NCBI RefSeq assembly: GCF_900112305.1
Contig: NZ_FOKT01000003.1
Coordinates: forward strand, 310,001-374,000
Source of the DNA: Microbulbifer thermotolerans
Lineage (GTDB): Bacteria > Pseudomonadota > Gammaproteobacteria > Pseudomonadales > Cellvibrionaceae
Direction: 5' to 3'
Length of the DNA: 64,000 nucleotides
This document shows, piece by piece, positions 8,794 to 16,716 of this stretch (the first letter of the stretch is position 1; each line of letters opens with the position of its first letter). The position numbers and the translations under genes were made by a program. Under the pieces are notes generated by a model that was not told the origin of the DNA, did no database searches, and saw only the letters and a program-made list of their open reading frames with translations.

Positions 8794-9312
8794 CTATAGG
8801 GATAACTCGGCGGTCTCCCCGGCAGATAACACTCGGTACTCAGGCTGAACCACACTCAGGTGGACACTGCCCAGACTATCTGGGAAGCGCACTAGCAGGT
8901 TTTCAACCTGTTGGAAGCTGTGGCGGGCAAACAGGACAATCTCCATATCTTCGGAGCCAGCCGGCCGGGTGAGGCTGACCCGGTCAAAAGAGAGTTTCCT
9001 GCCGTTGATCTGTACCAGAGTCTGTACCGTGACAAGCTGCCGCAGAAACCTCTGCTGCTGCTCACTGTCCAGGTTTGGTGGCATCAGGCTATCGGTATCT
9101 CCCAGCAACCAGGCCTCCGGGTCGGCGAGTGCCGCCTGCCAGTGTTGCGCATTGGTCAGTATGTGGATTTCAACCTGACCGCTGCGCAGTATGACACTGG
9201 CGCTGGTGGTGTCTGTGATATGGGCCTGGGCACCGCCCAGCGACAAAAACAGTATCAGTAGCCCGGTGGCCGGGAGTGTCAGTCGCCGGAGAAAATTTGC
9301 CTTGAGCACCAT
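8794..9312 (-). CDS. exported protein of unknown function, paired with the YHYH lipoprotein
   Basis: The 172-aa product begins with a signal peptide (FLRRLTLPATGLLILFLSLGG, cleavage probably after AQA at about residue 30). The mature part starts HITDTTSASVILRSGQVEI, reminiscent of the extracytoplasmic N-terminal part of some HupE/UreJ-like membrane proteins, but here it stands alone without membrane helices. The start lies a few bases after the stop of the upstream YHYH gene, so the two are surely co-transcribed. No enzymatic motif is visible and I do not recognise a named family. Confidence 0.75.
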   Translation of the reverse strand: MVLKANFLRRLTLPATGLLILFLSLGGAQAHITDTTSASVILRSGQVEIHILTNAQHWQAALADPEAWLLGDTDSLMPPNLDSEQQQRFLRQLVTVQTLVQINGRKLSFDRVSLTRPAGSEDMEIVLFARHSFQQVENLLVRFPDSLGSVHLSVVQPEYRVLSAGETAELSL

Positions 9313-9315
9313 GGG

Positions 9316-11013
9316 TTATTGTCCCGGTGACGTGATCGTTACCCGGCATAGCAGGGTATTATCTTTTTTCAGGTCGCCGCCCCAGATCAGTTTTGCCTGC
9401 GGGGCCCAGTTGATACGGTTGTACCCTTCTTTGGGGCCAACCTCTGAGGCTCTGTGCTCAACGGCAAAGGGCCACTGGCTGTCATCAAAAGCGGTCGTCA
9501 TCCAGCCCTCGGGTTCAGGTTCAATCTGATTAGTGCAGGGCGCCACACCGGCCTTAGGATTCTGCTCTGCAGCACAGGCTTCATTTAGGGGCGCGCGGTG
9601 GATAACCTTGCACTTCCAGCTATTGTCCGAGTGGGCAATGACTTTGTTTGTATCGAGATCGGTAATCTGCAGGATAAAACCACCGTCCCCCATTTGCTGC
9701 CGCGGGGTGCCGATATACTCCAGCCCAGTATCGTTTTCCCGGAAATCCTTGATGATCAGATTTAGGTGTAGCGGGTACTGGGCAATGAAATCCACTACTT
9801 CGGCGTTAAAAGAACGCTCGGTGGTAATGGGTACGGAATCCTCTACCAGCAGGCGGTCACCGAGATAGGCGGAAAACCAGTTGTCTGCCCAGGCTTCCAA
9901 TCTGAATCTGTGACCGCCCGGCGTTATTTCCACAGTTTCAGCCTGATGTACCTGAACCGCATCGTTGCGTGGCCGCGGTGGCCGTGGACGCCTTCCTGAG
10001 TCATCGCGACAGAAGGTACCACGCTCAACAATACCGCCATGTGTGATGGTTTTCTGTTCGAACTCATAGCAGTTGCGCCGATCATCTCTGGGCCGGTAGG
10101 TGACGTAGTACTCTTCTCCCTGATAGCTATAGGACATGGTCCGGCTGCCATCTTCGGCAATGGTGTGGCGTAGGTTCTCAACTCCTTCCCTGGGGGGCCG
10201 AAGGTCCGCCCGGATAGGGTTGTCACCAGCCAGCGGGGCAACCCGGGGAAGGCGTTTTTTATCCACTTCGCCCACCAGACACTGGATGATATAGGGGGGA
10301 GTCGCTGAGGTGTGGTAACGGTAGCCGTACACTGGGTCGGCCTGGCCGTTACAGACATCCAGGCTGCCCTCGGCGATAGGGCTGCCGTCCGGATTCCGGT
10401 CGCCGTAGATAGGGTAACCATCGTAGGCCCAACCGATGATCGGGCTATCTTCGCGGTTTGCCATCGTTGCGATCATGCAGGTCGGTGCGGCGTGGTAGTG
10501 ATAGTCATCGCCGCGGCCGGCGTGACCGCCGCAGTTATCCAGCTGCCCCAGTCTGACCGTGTCGTGCTGCGGGTCATAATGGTGCACATCCAGCTCTCCT
10601 TGGGTTGAGTAGTCGTAGATGGGCACTCCGTTGACCGCAACGCCCACAGCGCCATCAATAGTGGTCAGTTGGTCAGAAGAAGCCGGGTTTAGTTTGATGG
10701 GAGCTCTATAGTGTGGGGCGGGGACGGGTATCTGTTCATTGGTGCCGGTTATGCCGTTCATCATGTCATGAGCGGGATAAGTTGCCGAAGCAACGTAGGC
10801 ATAATCAGAATCGCAGGTGACATCGACCTTGTCGGCAAAGCCGGCTTTGCGGACTGAAGACTTTATGGCTTCACAACGCTCCCGGGCTGAGAGCGCGCCC
10901 ACTGCCGGTGAAGCCTGCTCTGCGGTTTGTTTATCCGCTGTGCGGCTGGGATCACAAGCTGCCAATCCCAGCGCTGACAATAGCAGTAAACAATTAATAT
11001 GGGTGCTGCGCAT
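9316..11013 (-). CDS. YHYH domain lipoprotein
   Basis: The 565-aa protein has a lipoprotein signal (LLLLSALGLAAC, acylated Cys at about residue 20), so it is probably membrane-anchored and extracytoplasmic. The central part contains CGGHAGRGDDYHYHAAPTC, the motif that names the YHYH domain, followed by SPIIGWAYDGYPIYG, also typical. YHYH proteins are common in marine bacteria; their biochemical role is not established. The C-terminal third (from about residue 350) is a separate beta-rich region with several cysteines that I cannot assign. It forms a two-gene unit with the exported protein at 8794-9312. Confidence 0.85.
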   Translation of the reverse strand: MRSTHINCLLLLSALGLAACDPSRTADKQTAEQASPAVGALSARERCEAIKSSVRKAGFADKVDVTCDSDYAYVASATYPAHDMMNGITGTNEQIPVPAPHYRAPIKLNPASSDQLTTIDGAVGVAVNGVPIYDYSTQGELDVHHYDPQHDTVRLGQLDNCGGHAGRGDDYHYHAAPTCMIATMANREDSPIIGWAYDGYPIYGDRNPDGSPIAEGSLDVCNGQADPVYGYRYHTSATPPYIIQCLVGEVDKKRLPRVAPLAGDNPIRADLRPPREGVENLRHTIAEDGSRTMSYSYQGEEYYVTYRPRDDRRNCYEFEQKTITHGGIVERGTFCRDDSGRRPRPPRPRNDAVQVHQAETVEITPGGHRFRLEAWADNWFSAYLGDRLLVEDSVPITTERSFNAEVVDFIAQYPLHLNLIIKDFRENDTGLEYIGTPRQQMGDGGFILQITDLDTNKVIAHSDNSWKCKVIHRAPLNEACAAEQNPKAGVAPCTNQIEPEPEGWMTTAFDDSQWPFAVEHRASEVGPKEGYNRINWAPQAKLIWGGDLKKDNTLLCRVTITSPGQ

Positions 11014-11189
11014 TATTGGTTCCCTGTTTTGTTCCGGGCTGTAACTAGGCCCATTTCAGCCTATCCCCAGCGTGGTTAAGATAGGGTTAATTCGTTGCGC
11101 TGGGGCAGACTGGCGCCGGAAGAGGCTGCAAATCGTAGGATCTGAGCGCCAATTTGTTGATTAAAAGGCTGCTATCAGGAGTTTGCACC

Positions 11190-11786
11190 ATGTGGGATCA
11201 AAGGTACGCAGAAGAAGGCTTTGCCTATGGCACAGAGCCGAACGCATTTCTGCAGTCTGAGTATGGCCGTATACCGAGCGGTGGTCGGGTGCTCTGCCTG
11301 GCGGAAGGGGAGGGCCGGAATGCGGTTTTTCTGGCTCGGCAAGGTTATTTGGTAACTGCGGTTGACCAGTCTTCTGTGGGGCTGCGGAAGGCCCAGAGTC
11401 TCGCTGCGGATCAGGGGGTGGAAATCGAAACGGTGGTGGCGGATCTGGCCGACTATGACCTGGGGCGGGAAGCCTGGGATGGCATAGTGTCCATTTCCGC
11501 ACATATGCCCCCCTCTCTGAGGAAGCAGCTCCACGCCCAAGTTGTCTTGGCACTGAAGCCGGCTGGGATTTTTATTTTGGAAGCTTACACTCCGCGCCAT
11601 CTCGAGATGGCGGGAATTGGCGGGCCGTCCGACAGGTCATTGATGATGTCCCTTGATGAGTTACGCGGGGAGCTTTCTGGGCTGGATTTCTTGATCGGCC
11701 AGGAAGTGGAAAGGTATATCTCTGAAGGCCGGTATCATCAGGGCGAAAGCGCTGTAGTCGAGATTGTTGCCCGGAAGCGTCCCTGA
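11190..11786 (+). CDS. class I SAM-dependent methyltransferase (TehB-like)
   Basis: The 198-aa protein begins MWDQRYAEEGFAYGTEPNAFL and has the SAM-binding motif VLCLAEGEGRNAVFLARQGY followed by VTAVDQSS (motif II). This pattern is typical of small cytosolic methyltransferases of the tellurite-resistance TehB or thiopurine type. The ATG at 11190 has AGGAG nine bases upstream; an upstream alternative at 11154 is not supported. The substrate is unknown. It is transcribed alone between the divergent YHYH operon and a hairpin. Confidence 0.88.
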   Translation: MWDQRYAEEGFAYGTEPNAFLQSEYGRIPSGGRVLCLAEGEGRNAVFLARQGYLVTAVDQSSVGLRKAQSLAADQGVEIETVVADLADYDLGREAWDGIVSISAHMPPSLRKQLHAQVVLALKPAGIFILEAYTPRHLEMAGIGGPSDRSLMMSLDELRGELSGLDFLIGQEVERYISEGRYHQGESAVVEIVARKRP

Positions 11787-11792
11787 TTCCAA

Positions 11793-11823
11793 CAGAGTCC
11801 GGACACACTCTGCCCGGACTCTG
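11793..11823 (+). terminator. hairpin after the methyltransferase gene
   Basis: A 10-bp stem (CAGAGTCCGG / CCGGACTCTG) with an 11-base loop begins six bases after the methyltransferase stop. No T-run follows, so this is either a weak terminator or an RNA-stabilising hairpin. Confidence 0.45.
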
Positions 11824-11837
11824 CCGGGACTCCCTGA

Positions 11838-12115
11838 CTATGAGTCTGTCATTTCAGCCTTGTCTGCCAGACCTCCTCCCAGTACCCGGTACAGAGTGAT
11901 TCGGTTTTCCAGGTCCGCTTGCTGTAAGGGATAATGTCGGGAAGAAAGCGGCTCTTGCCGCGCCAATATCAGCATTGGCGGATTTCAGATTGTGTTCGGC
12001 AGCCAGTACATCAGGACGCTTAAGCAGTACCTCTGACGACAATCCCGCAGGAACATCGGTTACCAGATTTTCGCTTTCGGTTAAGGTTTCAGGCAGAGTT
12101 TTTCGTCCGGCTGTT
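11838..12115 (-). pseudogene. remnant of a NodT/OprM-type outer membrane efflux protein
   Basis: Two pieces of an RND-type outer membrane channel are recognisable. The first reads [23 protein letters not shown], then [16 protein letters not shown], the conserved middle signature of NodT-family lipoproteins. The second, in another frame and directly joined, reads [20 protein letters not shown] and a stop at 11838, which is the family C-terminus. Some 200 residues that should separate them are missing, as is the N-terminal half. The junction lies at GCTTGCTGTAAG (11917-11928, plus strand), which fits both flanking segments and may be the surviving copy of a short direct repeat. No adjacent pump genes remain. 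Confidence 0.8.
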
Positions 12116-12138
12116 GAGTGTTTAGAGCGGTTGGCCGG

Positions 12139-13923
12139 TTATACCGGCCAGGTACCAAATGGTTGTTTCTCCAGCTGCATTTGGCCTTTTTCGTCCTGCC
12201 AGATATTAATCCAGGCACGCCAGTTGACGTCATCCACTTCCGGATAATCGAGCCGATAGTGGCTGCAGCGGCTCTCTTTTCGCATAAGGGATGCCCGCAT
12301 CTTCATTTCTGCGGTGATAATCATGTTTTCAGTTTCGTGGGCGAGGCGCAGCTTATGGCGGTCGTCTGCCAGTAGCATGGGTACATGGTGCTCCCGCAAT
12401 TCCTCCACATAGGCCAGCGCCGCCTGCATCAGTCGCTCCTTTTTGATGTAGAGCACGAAGTTGGGGATCATGACGCTCTGCAGAACTTGGGTGACCCAGG
12501 CCGGGCTGTAGCCGCGCTCCCGCTGCAAAGGCGCCAAAATTTCTTCCTCCACGGCAGCGAGTTTTGATGCTGGCAGTTCCACAGCCTTGGCCTTTTGACT
12601 GGCCTTAGCTGCAGCCTCTCCCGCAATGGCGCCCTGCACGGCAGAACCCGCTAGGGATGAGCCAATCTGGGTGTAGATTCCTCCGGACATATAGGAGCCT
12701 AGCGCGTCTCCGGCTGCGTAGAGGCCGGGAACAGTGCTCAGGCCGGTTTCGTCGACCGGCACCAGCCCTTCCGATTTGTGGATCGCCATGCCCGCGGATG
12801 AACCACCCACTTTAGGCCCTTGCATCCCGGGCGGACCGCTCGGTTTCTTATCCCCGAAGAGTCCAGCCAGAAATCCACTCTGTTGCGGAGGCATTGGTGG
12901 TGGGCCGCCAGCACGGCGGAAAGCTTCGGGTACATAGGGGCCGCCGCTGACTTGTTCCATGGACGGAGGGCCATCTGATCGCTCACCGGGCCCCTTTCCC
13001 GCGGGGCCGCCGGGTGGGCCCATGCCTTGGGACGAGGGCCCTAAGACATAGGCTGTGTAATTCATGTCCACCCCGAGATCGTGGTGGATATCTACTGAAG
13101 TGATATTGGGCTTTTCTTCCACTTGGCCGTGCCAGTTGTCATAGCAGGAACCGGAGTTGACCGCGGATGCCGGGTGGCCGTCGTTCCATTCCTTGCCGGT
13201 GACTTTGGCGCCGATCTTGTAGGCCATGACGGTGCCGTCGTGGGTGAGATCACACAGGGGAAAACCACTGGATTTAAAGCCGCCGGAACCTGTACAGAGC
13301 ACCACGGTTTTAGCGCGAAAGTGGAGAATTCGATTGTCATCCAGGCTGAATCCGGAGGCGCCTACTACGCGGCCTTGCTCCTTCAGCAGATGGGTGATCA
13401 TGATCCGCTCATGCAGCGGAATGCCGCGCGCTTCAATCGGGCGCATAAAGCTGTTGTTGTATAGCGCGGAATCGAAAAAGCCCCAGGACTTCAGCTCTTC
13501 CACCCGCGCTTTGGAGTACTCTGCCAACTGCCGGGTGAACACCGGGTTGCTACTGCCCAGGGATGATTCGGAGACTTTAGCCACGAATTCATCGATGCTC
13601 ATATTGGCGGTGGCCGGATCGTAGCTGAAGATCCCTTTGGCAAAGGGCGTCAGTCCGGAGCTGCCCAACCGCCCTTTGGAGACGATTAAAACACGGGCAC
13701 CGGCATCGTGTGCTTTGACCGCGGCAAAGAGCCCGGCCATGCCGCCGCCAATCACCAAAACATCCGTTTCGAGCAAATTCGACGAAAACGCCTGGGGATC
13801 AATCTTCGGCTGGTTTTTCACTGGTGCCGCATTCAGGTTGAGCGAGCTCAGCGCGGATGCGCCTAGCAGAGTGCCGGCGGCGGCGCCCATAAAACGGCGC
13901 CGGGAAAGATCTGTCTTCTTGCT
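12139..13923 (-). CDS. TAT-exported FAD flavoprotein of the fumarate reductase/succinate dehydrogenase family, with a Pro/Gly-rich insert
   Basis: The 594-aa protein starts at a GTG (13923) preceded by GGAGG. Its N-terminus SRRRFMGAAAGTLLGASAL is a twin-arginine signal. Next come the FAD-binding motif VLVIGGGMAGLFAAVKAHDAG and, near the C-terminus, LYAAGDALGSYMSGG, as in fumarate reductase flavoproteins and related oxidoreductases. About residues 293-372 form a low-complexity loop rich in Pro, Gly and Met between the substrate and FAD parts, unlike ordinary members. The ferredoxin and the flavocytochrome upstream are its likely electron donors. The substrate is unknown. Confidence 0.85.
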   Translation of the reverse strand, partial: SKKTDLSRRRFMGAAAGTLLGASALSSLNLNAAPVKNQPKIDPQAFSSNLLETDVLVIGGGMAGLFAAVKAHDAGARVLIVSKGRLGSSGLTPFAKGIFSYDPATANMSIDEFVAKVSESSLGSSNPVFTRQLAEYSKARVEELKSWGFFDSALYNNSFMRPIEARGIPLHERIMITHLLKEQGRVVGASGFSLDDNRILHFRAKTVVLCTGSGGFKSSGFPLCDLTHDGTVMAYKIGAKVTGKEWNDGHPASAVNSGSCYDNWHGQVEEKPNITSVDIHHDLGVDMNYTAYVLGPSSQGMGPPGGPAGKGPGERSDGPPSMEQVSGGPYVPEAFRRAGGPPPMPPQQSGFLAGLFGDKKPSGPPGMQGPKVGGSSAGMAIHKSEGLVPVDETGLSTVPGLYAAGDALGSYMSGGIYTQIGSSLAGSAVQGAIAGEAAAKASQKAKAVELPASKLAAVEEEILAPLQRERGYSPAWVTQVLQSVMIPNFVLYIKKERLMQAALAYVEELREHHVPMLLADDRHKLRLAHETENMIITAEMKMRASLMRKESRCSHYRLDYPEVDDVNWRAWINIWQDEKGQMQLEKQPFGTWPV

Positions 13924-13931
13924 CACGGCCG

Positions 13932-14147
13932 CTACCTCCAGGAAACCATTACCGGGATGCTCTTTTCCGGGGTGATACTGATGGCGCCCACGGGGCAGTA
14001 CAGGCGGCATAGATGACAGATCTGGCAATCTTCCACGTAGGCGATATAGGCCTTATTTCTCTCTCTATCCATTTGGATTACATCGGTAGGGCAGCTTTTG
14101 ACGCAGGCCTCGCAACCGATGCAACCGGATATTTCATGAATCGGCAT
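13932..14147 (-). CDS. 2x[4Fe-4S] ferredoxin-type protein
   Basis: The 71-aa protein carries two four-cysteine motifs, CIGCEACVKSCP and CQICHLCRLYCP, enough for two [4Fe-4S] clusters. It resembles the small ferredoxin subunits that accompany flavoprotein reductases, such as the adenylylsulfate reductase beta type. It lies 8 bp upstream of the flavoprotein gene and just downstream of the flavocytochrome, so it probably carries electrons between them. No signal peptide is seen. A TAT-exported flavoprotein partner would require co-export or a cytoplasmic stage; this is unresolved. Confidence 0.9.
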   Translation of the reverse strand: MPIHEISGCIGCEACVKSCPTDVIQMDRERNKAYIAYVEDCQICHLCRLYCPVGAISITPEKSIPVMVSWR

Positions 14148-14169
14148 GGTGGTTTCCGTAATTCAATAA

Positions 14170-15552
14170 TCAAAATGACAGCTGTTCATAGTGAAGTTGG
14201 CTGGCGGGTATTCCCAGGGATTTGGTATGTCGGCGCACAGCCTGCACCATGCCCGCTGGGCCACAGGCATAGACTGCCCATTGCTGCTGATCTTTGCCCA
14301 ACCCCTGTTCCAAAATAGTTTGGTCGATAACGCCGGTGTAGACGTCCTCGGTGCCGGTTTCCGCTTCGCTGCACACGAGTAACTGACGGAAATCCTGCAT
14401 CGTTTTTTCCAGATTGCGGATCTCGTCTTGCAGCACCATTTGGTCCATGGATTGATTTCCGTATATCAAGCGCACCGGGCGGCTTTCCCGCCTGGCGGCC
14501 AGGCCCCGCAGAAGGCTGAGCATAGGGCCGATACCGGCACCACCTGCCACCAGAAGGATTCCCCGGGCTCTGTCACTGTCTTGCAGACTCATACTGCCGT
14601 AGGGGCCATCTAGATAAACCGCTTGTCCAGGTGTCAGGTGGTCCAGATGGCCGGTGTAATCCCCCAGCTCGCGAATAATGAATGACAGCTGCGGCAAGTC
14701 CCCGCGACTGGAGGCTATGGAAAACGGGTGCTCGTTCATATCGAACGGGGAGCCGGAGGTGTTGATCCAGACAAACTGGCCGGGTGCAAAGTCGAAGTAC
14801 ACTTCGGGGGGCTTTTCTAGCGTCAGCTGCCAGTCGCTGCGGCTAACCCGCTGTACGGATTTCAGGGTAAAGGGAACGCGCTTTAAGCGCAGTGGTTTGA
14901 TCAGATGGTTGTAAGTCATCAGAGCGGCAACCGCGGCAAGGAGTCCCCACCAAAGCTGATTGAACTGCGGCTGGAACTGGCCGTGGCGGCCCACACTGGT
15001 GACATGCAGGGTGGCCAGTACCGCCACACCGGCAAAAGCCAACAAATGCAGTAAGCGCCAGGTTTCATAGCGCATCGGCAGTGACCGTTTAAACACTGCC
15101 AGTAATACAAACACCAGCATTAATCCCCAGGCGATCAGGCCGGTGAGCATGGCGGGGGATGTCAGCACGCTGACCAAGCTGGTCATGCCATCATCCCAGG
15201 ACATCAAAAAACGGGGCGCGAGAATCAAGAAGGGATGCAGGAAGAACAGGTAGCCCAGGAATTTTCCCACCTGTTTATGCCGGGTCATGCTCCAGTCGAT
15301 ATTGCCGAACAGGCTGCCTTTGCGAATCCGCCCGACGAGGGGAAACTGTACGATAAAGGCCGCCATACCCAGCACCCAGGCGGCACTGAGAATTTCGGAG
15401 TACCAGTCCTTGAAGTCCATGCTCAGTGCTTGGGTCGCCAAATAGGGGATTGCCAGCAGAAGCCAGTAGCGGGCTTTTAAGTTGAATCCCTTGGTCTTTC
15501 GTACTCCGGACTCCGCCAGCCAGCGATTCCAGATCAGATTCTGAGTTGCCAT
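14170..15552 (-). CDS. ferric reductase-like transmembrane flavocytochrome (NADPH-oxidase/ferric reductase fold)
   Basis: The 460-aa protein has an N-terminal membrane part of about six helices (residues ~15-215) with histidines suited to haem ligation (FFLHPFLIL, WRLLHLLAFAG). A ferredoxin-NADP reductase module follows: FAD motif EHPFSIASS, nucleotide loop VAGGAGIGPMLSLLRG and terminal ACGPAGMVQAV. Such proteins move electrons from NAD(P)H across or within the membrane. The ATG at 15552 has GGAG just upstream. It is followed closely by the ferredoxin and flavoprotein genes, suggesting an electron path from NAD(P)H through haem and FeS to the flavoprotein. Confidence 0.88.
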   Translation of the reverse strand: MATQNLIWNRWLAESGVRKTKGFNLKARYWLLLAIPYLATQALSMDFKDWYSEILSAAWVLGMAAFIVQFPLVGRIRKGSLFGNIDWSMTRHKQVGKFLGYLFFLHPFLILAPRFLMSWDDGMTSLVSVLTSPAMLTGLIAWGLMLVFVLLAVFKRSLPMRYETWRLLHLLAFAGVAVLATLHVTSVGRHGQFQPQFNQLWWGLLAAVAALMTYNHLIKPLRLKRVPFTLKSVQRVSRSDWQLTLEKPPEVYFDFAPGQFVWINTSGSPFDMNEHPFSIASSRGDLPQLSFIIRELGDYTGHLDHLTPGQAVYLDGPYGSMSLQDSDRARGILLVAGGAGIGPMLSLLRGLAARRESRPVRLIYGNQSMDQMVLQDEIRNLEKTMQDFRQLLVCSEAETGTEDVYTGVIDQTILEQGLGKDQQQWAVYACGPAGMVQAVRRHTKSLGIPASQLHYEQLSF

Positions 15553-15640
15553 GGCATCTCCAAACACAACAGCGAGGAAAAAACGCGGAAAGCGCGGTGC
15601 GACTTTCCGCCAAGGAGGACGAATCGAGGAAGCCCGTCGC

Positions 15641-15901
15641 TCAGCGCCGGGGTGCGTCGAGAGGGACGGCGACCAGCTGGCCGTCTTCTTGTTGGCAGGT
15701 GGCTTCTAGGTCTTCACCTTCGCGTCCGGGAAAAGTCACCTGGTCGCCTTCGGCTTTGCCTTCACAGGCTTCGAATGCTTCTGGTGGCGGCCCGGAAGGA
15801 CGCTTTCCTTCAGGAGGGGCGGCGTGACCGCAGGCGGACAAGAGCCCGAGCAGTATCAGGCCGGTGAGTGTGGATTGCGGCTTGCGCGTCATTTGTGTCA
15901 C
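15641..15901 (-). CDS. small lipoprotein with a paired-cysteine motif
   Basis: The 86-aa product has a lipoprotein signal with the lipobox LLSAC. The mature part is Pro-rich and then reads AFEACEGKAEGDQVTFPGREG ... LEATCQQEDGQLVAVP. This matches a widespread small-protein pattern (ACxGKxxGDxCxF ... GTC ... LVC) found near redox genes, but two of the usual cysteines are replaced here. The function is unknown. It lies between the response regulator and the flavocytochrome on the same strand and shares a Pro/Gly-rich style with the flavoprotein insert. Confidence 0.7.
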   Translation of the reverse strand: MTQMTRKPQSTLTGLILLGLLSACGHAAPPEGKRPSGPPPEAFEACEGKAEGDQVTFPGREGEDLEATCQQEDGQLVAVPLDAPRR

Positions 15902-16011
15902 CTCGCTTTTATGGGGCGTTTTGCTGCAATGGCATCAGCTTATTGCGAAGTGGCGTACAGATTGTGGAGGAAATATGGAATTTGTAGCTGCTGGGAGCCG
16001 GCGAGGTGTGT

Positions 16012-16704
16012 TCACTCCAGCTCAAAGCGGTAACCGGCGCCGTAGATAGAATGAATGATCTGTTTTTCCGGCAGATAGAGGGACAGTTTCCTGCGCAGGT
16101 TTTTGATGTGGCTGTCGATAGTGCGTTCACTGACGAGGCGGTAGTCGTCGTACATGATGTTCAACAGCGCATCGCGGCTGAAAACCACGCCGGGGTGCTC
16201 TATTAAATGCCTGAGGAGGCGGAATTCTACCCGGGTCAGATCCAGGGCCTGGCCGTTGACACGGATGCTCATGCGCGCCGGATCGATAGCAAAGAGGGCT
16301 TCTTCAGAATTGGGGGACGACGGGGGCGCATGTTCCATCCGCCTGAGGATTACTTTTACCCGGGCTACCATTTCCCGCAGGCTGTATGGCTTGCAGACAT
16401 AGTCGTCGGCGCCTGTTTCCAGTCCCCGCAGGCGATCGGCTTCCTCCACTCTGGCTGTGGACATGATGATGGGCACCTGGGACTGGCGGCGGATTTCCCG
16501 GCAAAGGTCCATGCCGTCTCCACCGGGCAACATCAGATCCAGTATCACCAAATCCGCCCGGTGTTCCGCCAGCCAGGGCATGACCGCGTCGGCACGAGAC
16601 AAGCAGTGGGCCCGGTAGCCCGCCGCCTGCAGATACTCGAACAGCAGTTGCGACAGCTTTTGTTCGTCTTCCACCACCAGTATGGTTTTGCGGCTGTCCG
16701 ACAT
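16012..16704 (-). CDS. OmpR/PhoB-family response regulator
   Basis: The 230-aa regulator has a receiver domain with acidic pocket VVEDE, phospho-acceptor Asp in LVILDLMLPGGDGMDL and the conserved Lys in DYVCKPYS. A winged-helix DNA-binding domain follows (LTRVEFRLLRHLIEHPGVVFSRDALL ... ERTIDSHIKNLRRKL, in parts). It most resembles the BaeR-like group. It is 12 bp downstream of its partner histidine kinase and upstream of the lipoprotein and electron-transfer genes, which are its natural candidate targets. Confidence 0.93.
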   Translation of the reverse strand: MSDSRKTILVVEDEQKLSQLLFEYLQAAGYRAHCLSRADAVMPWLAEHRADLVILDLMLPGGDGMDLCREIRRQSQVPIIMSTARVEEADRLRGLETGADDYVCKPYSLREMVARVKVILRRMEHAPPSSPNSEEALFAIDPARMSIRVNGQALDLTRVEFRLLRHLIEHPGVVFSRDALLNIMYDDYRLVSERTIDSHIKNLRRKLSLYLPEKQIIHSIYGAGYRFELE

Positions 16705-16716
16705 GGGGTCACATTC

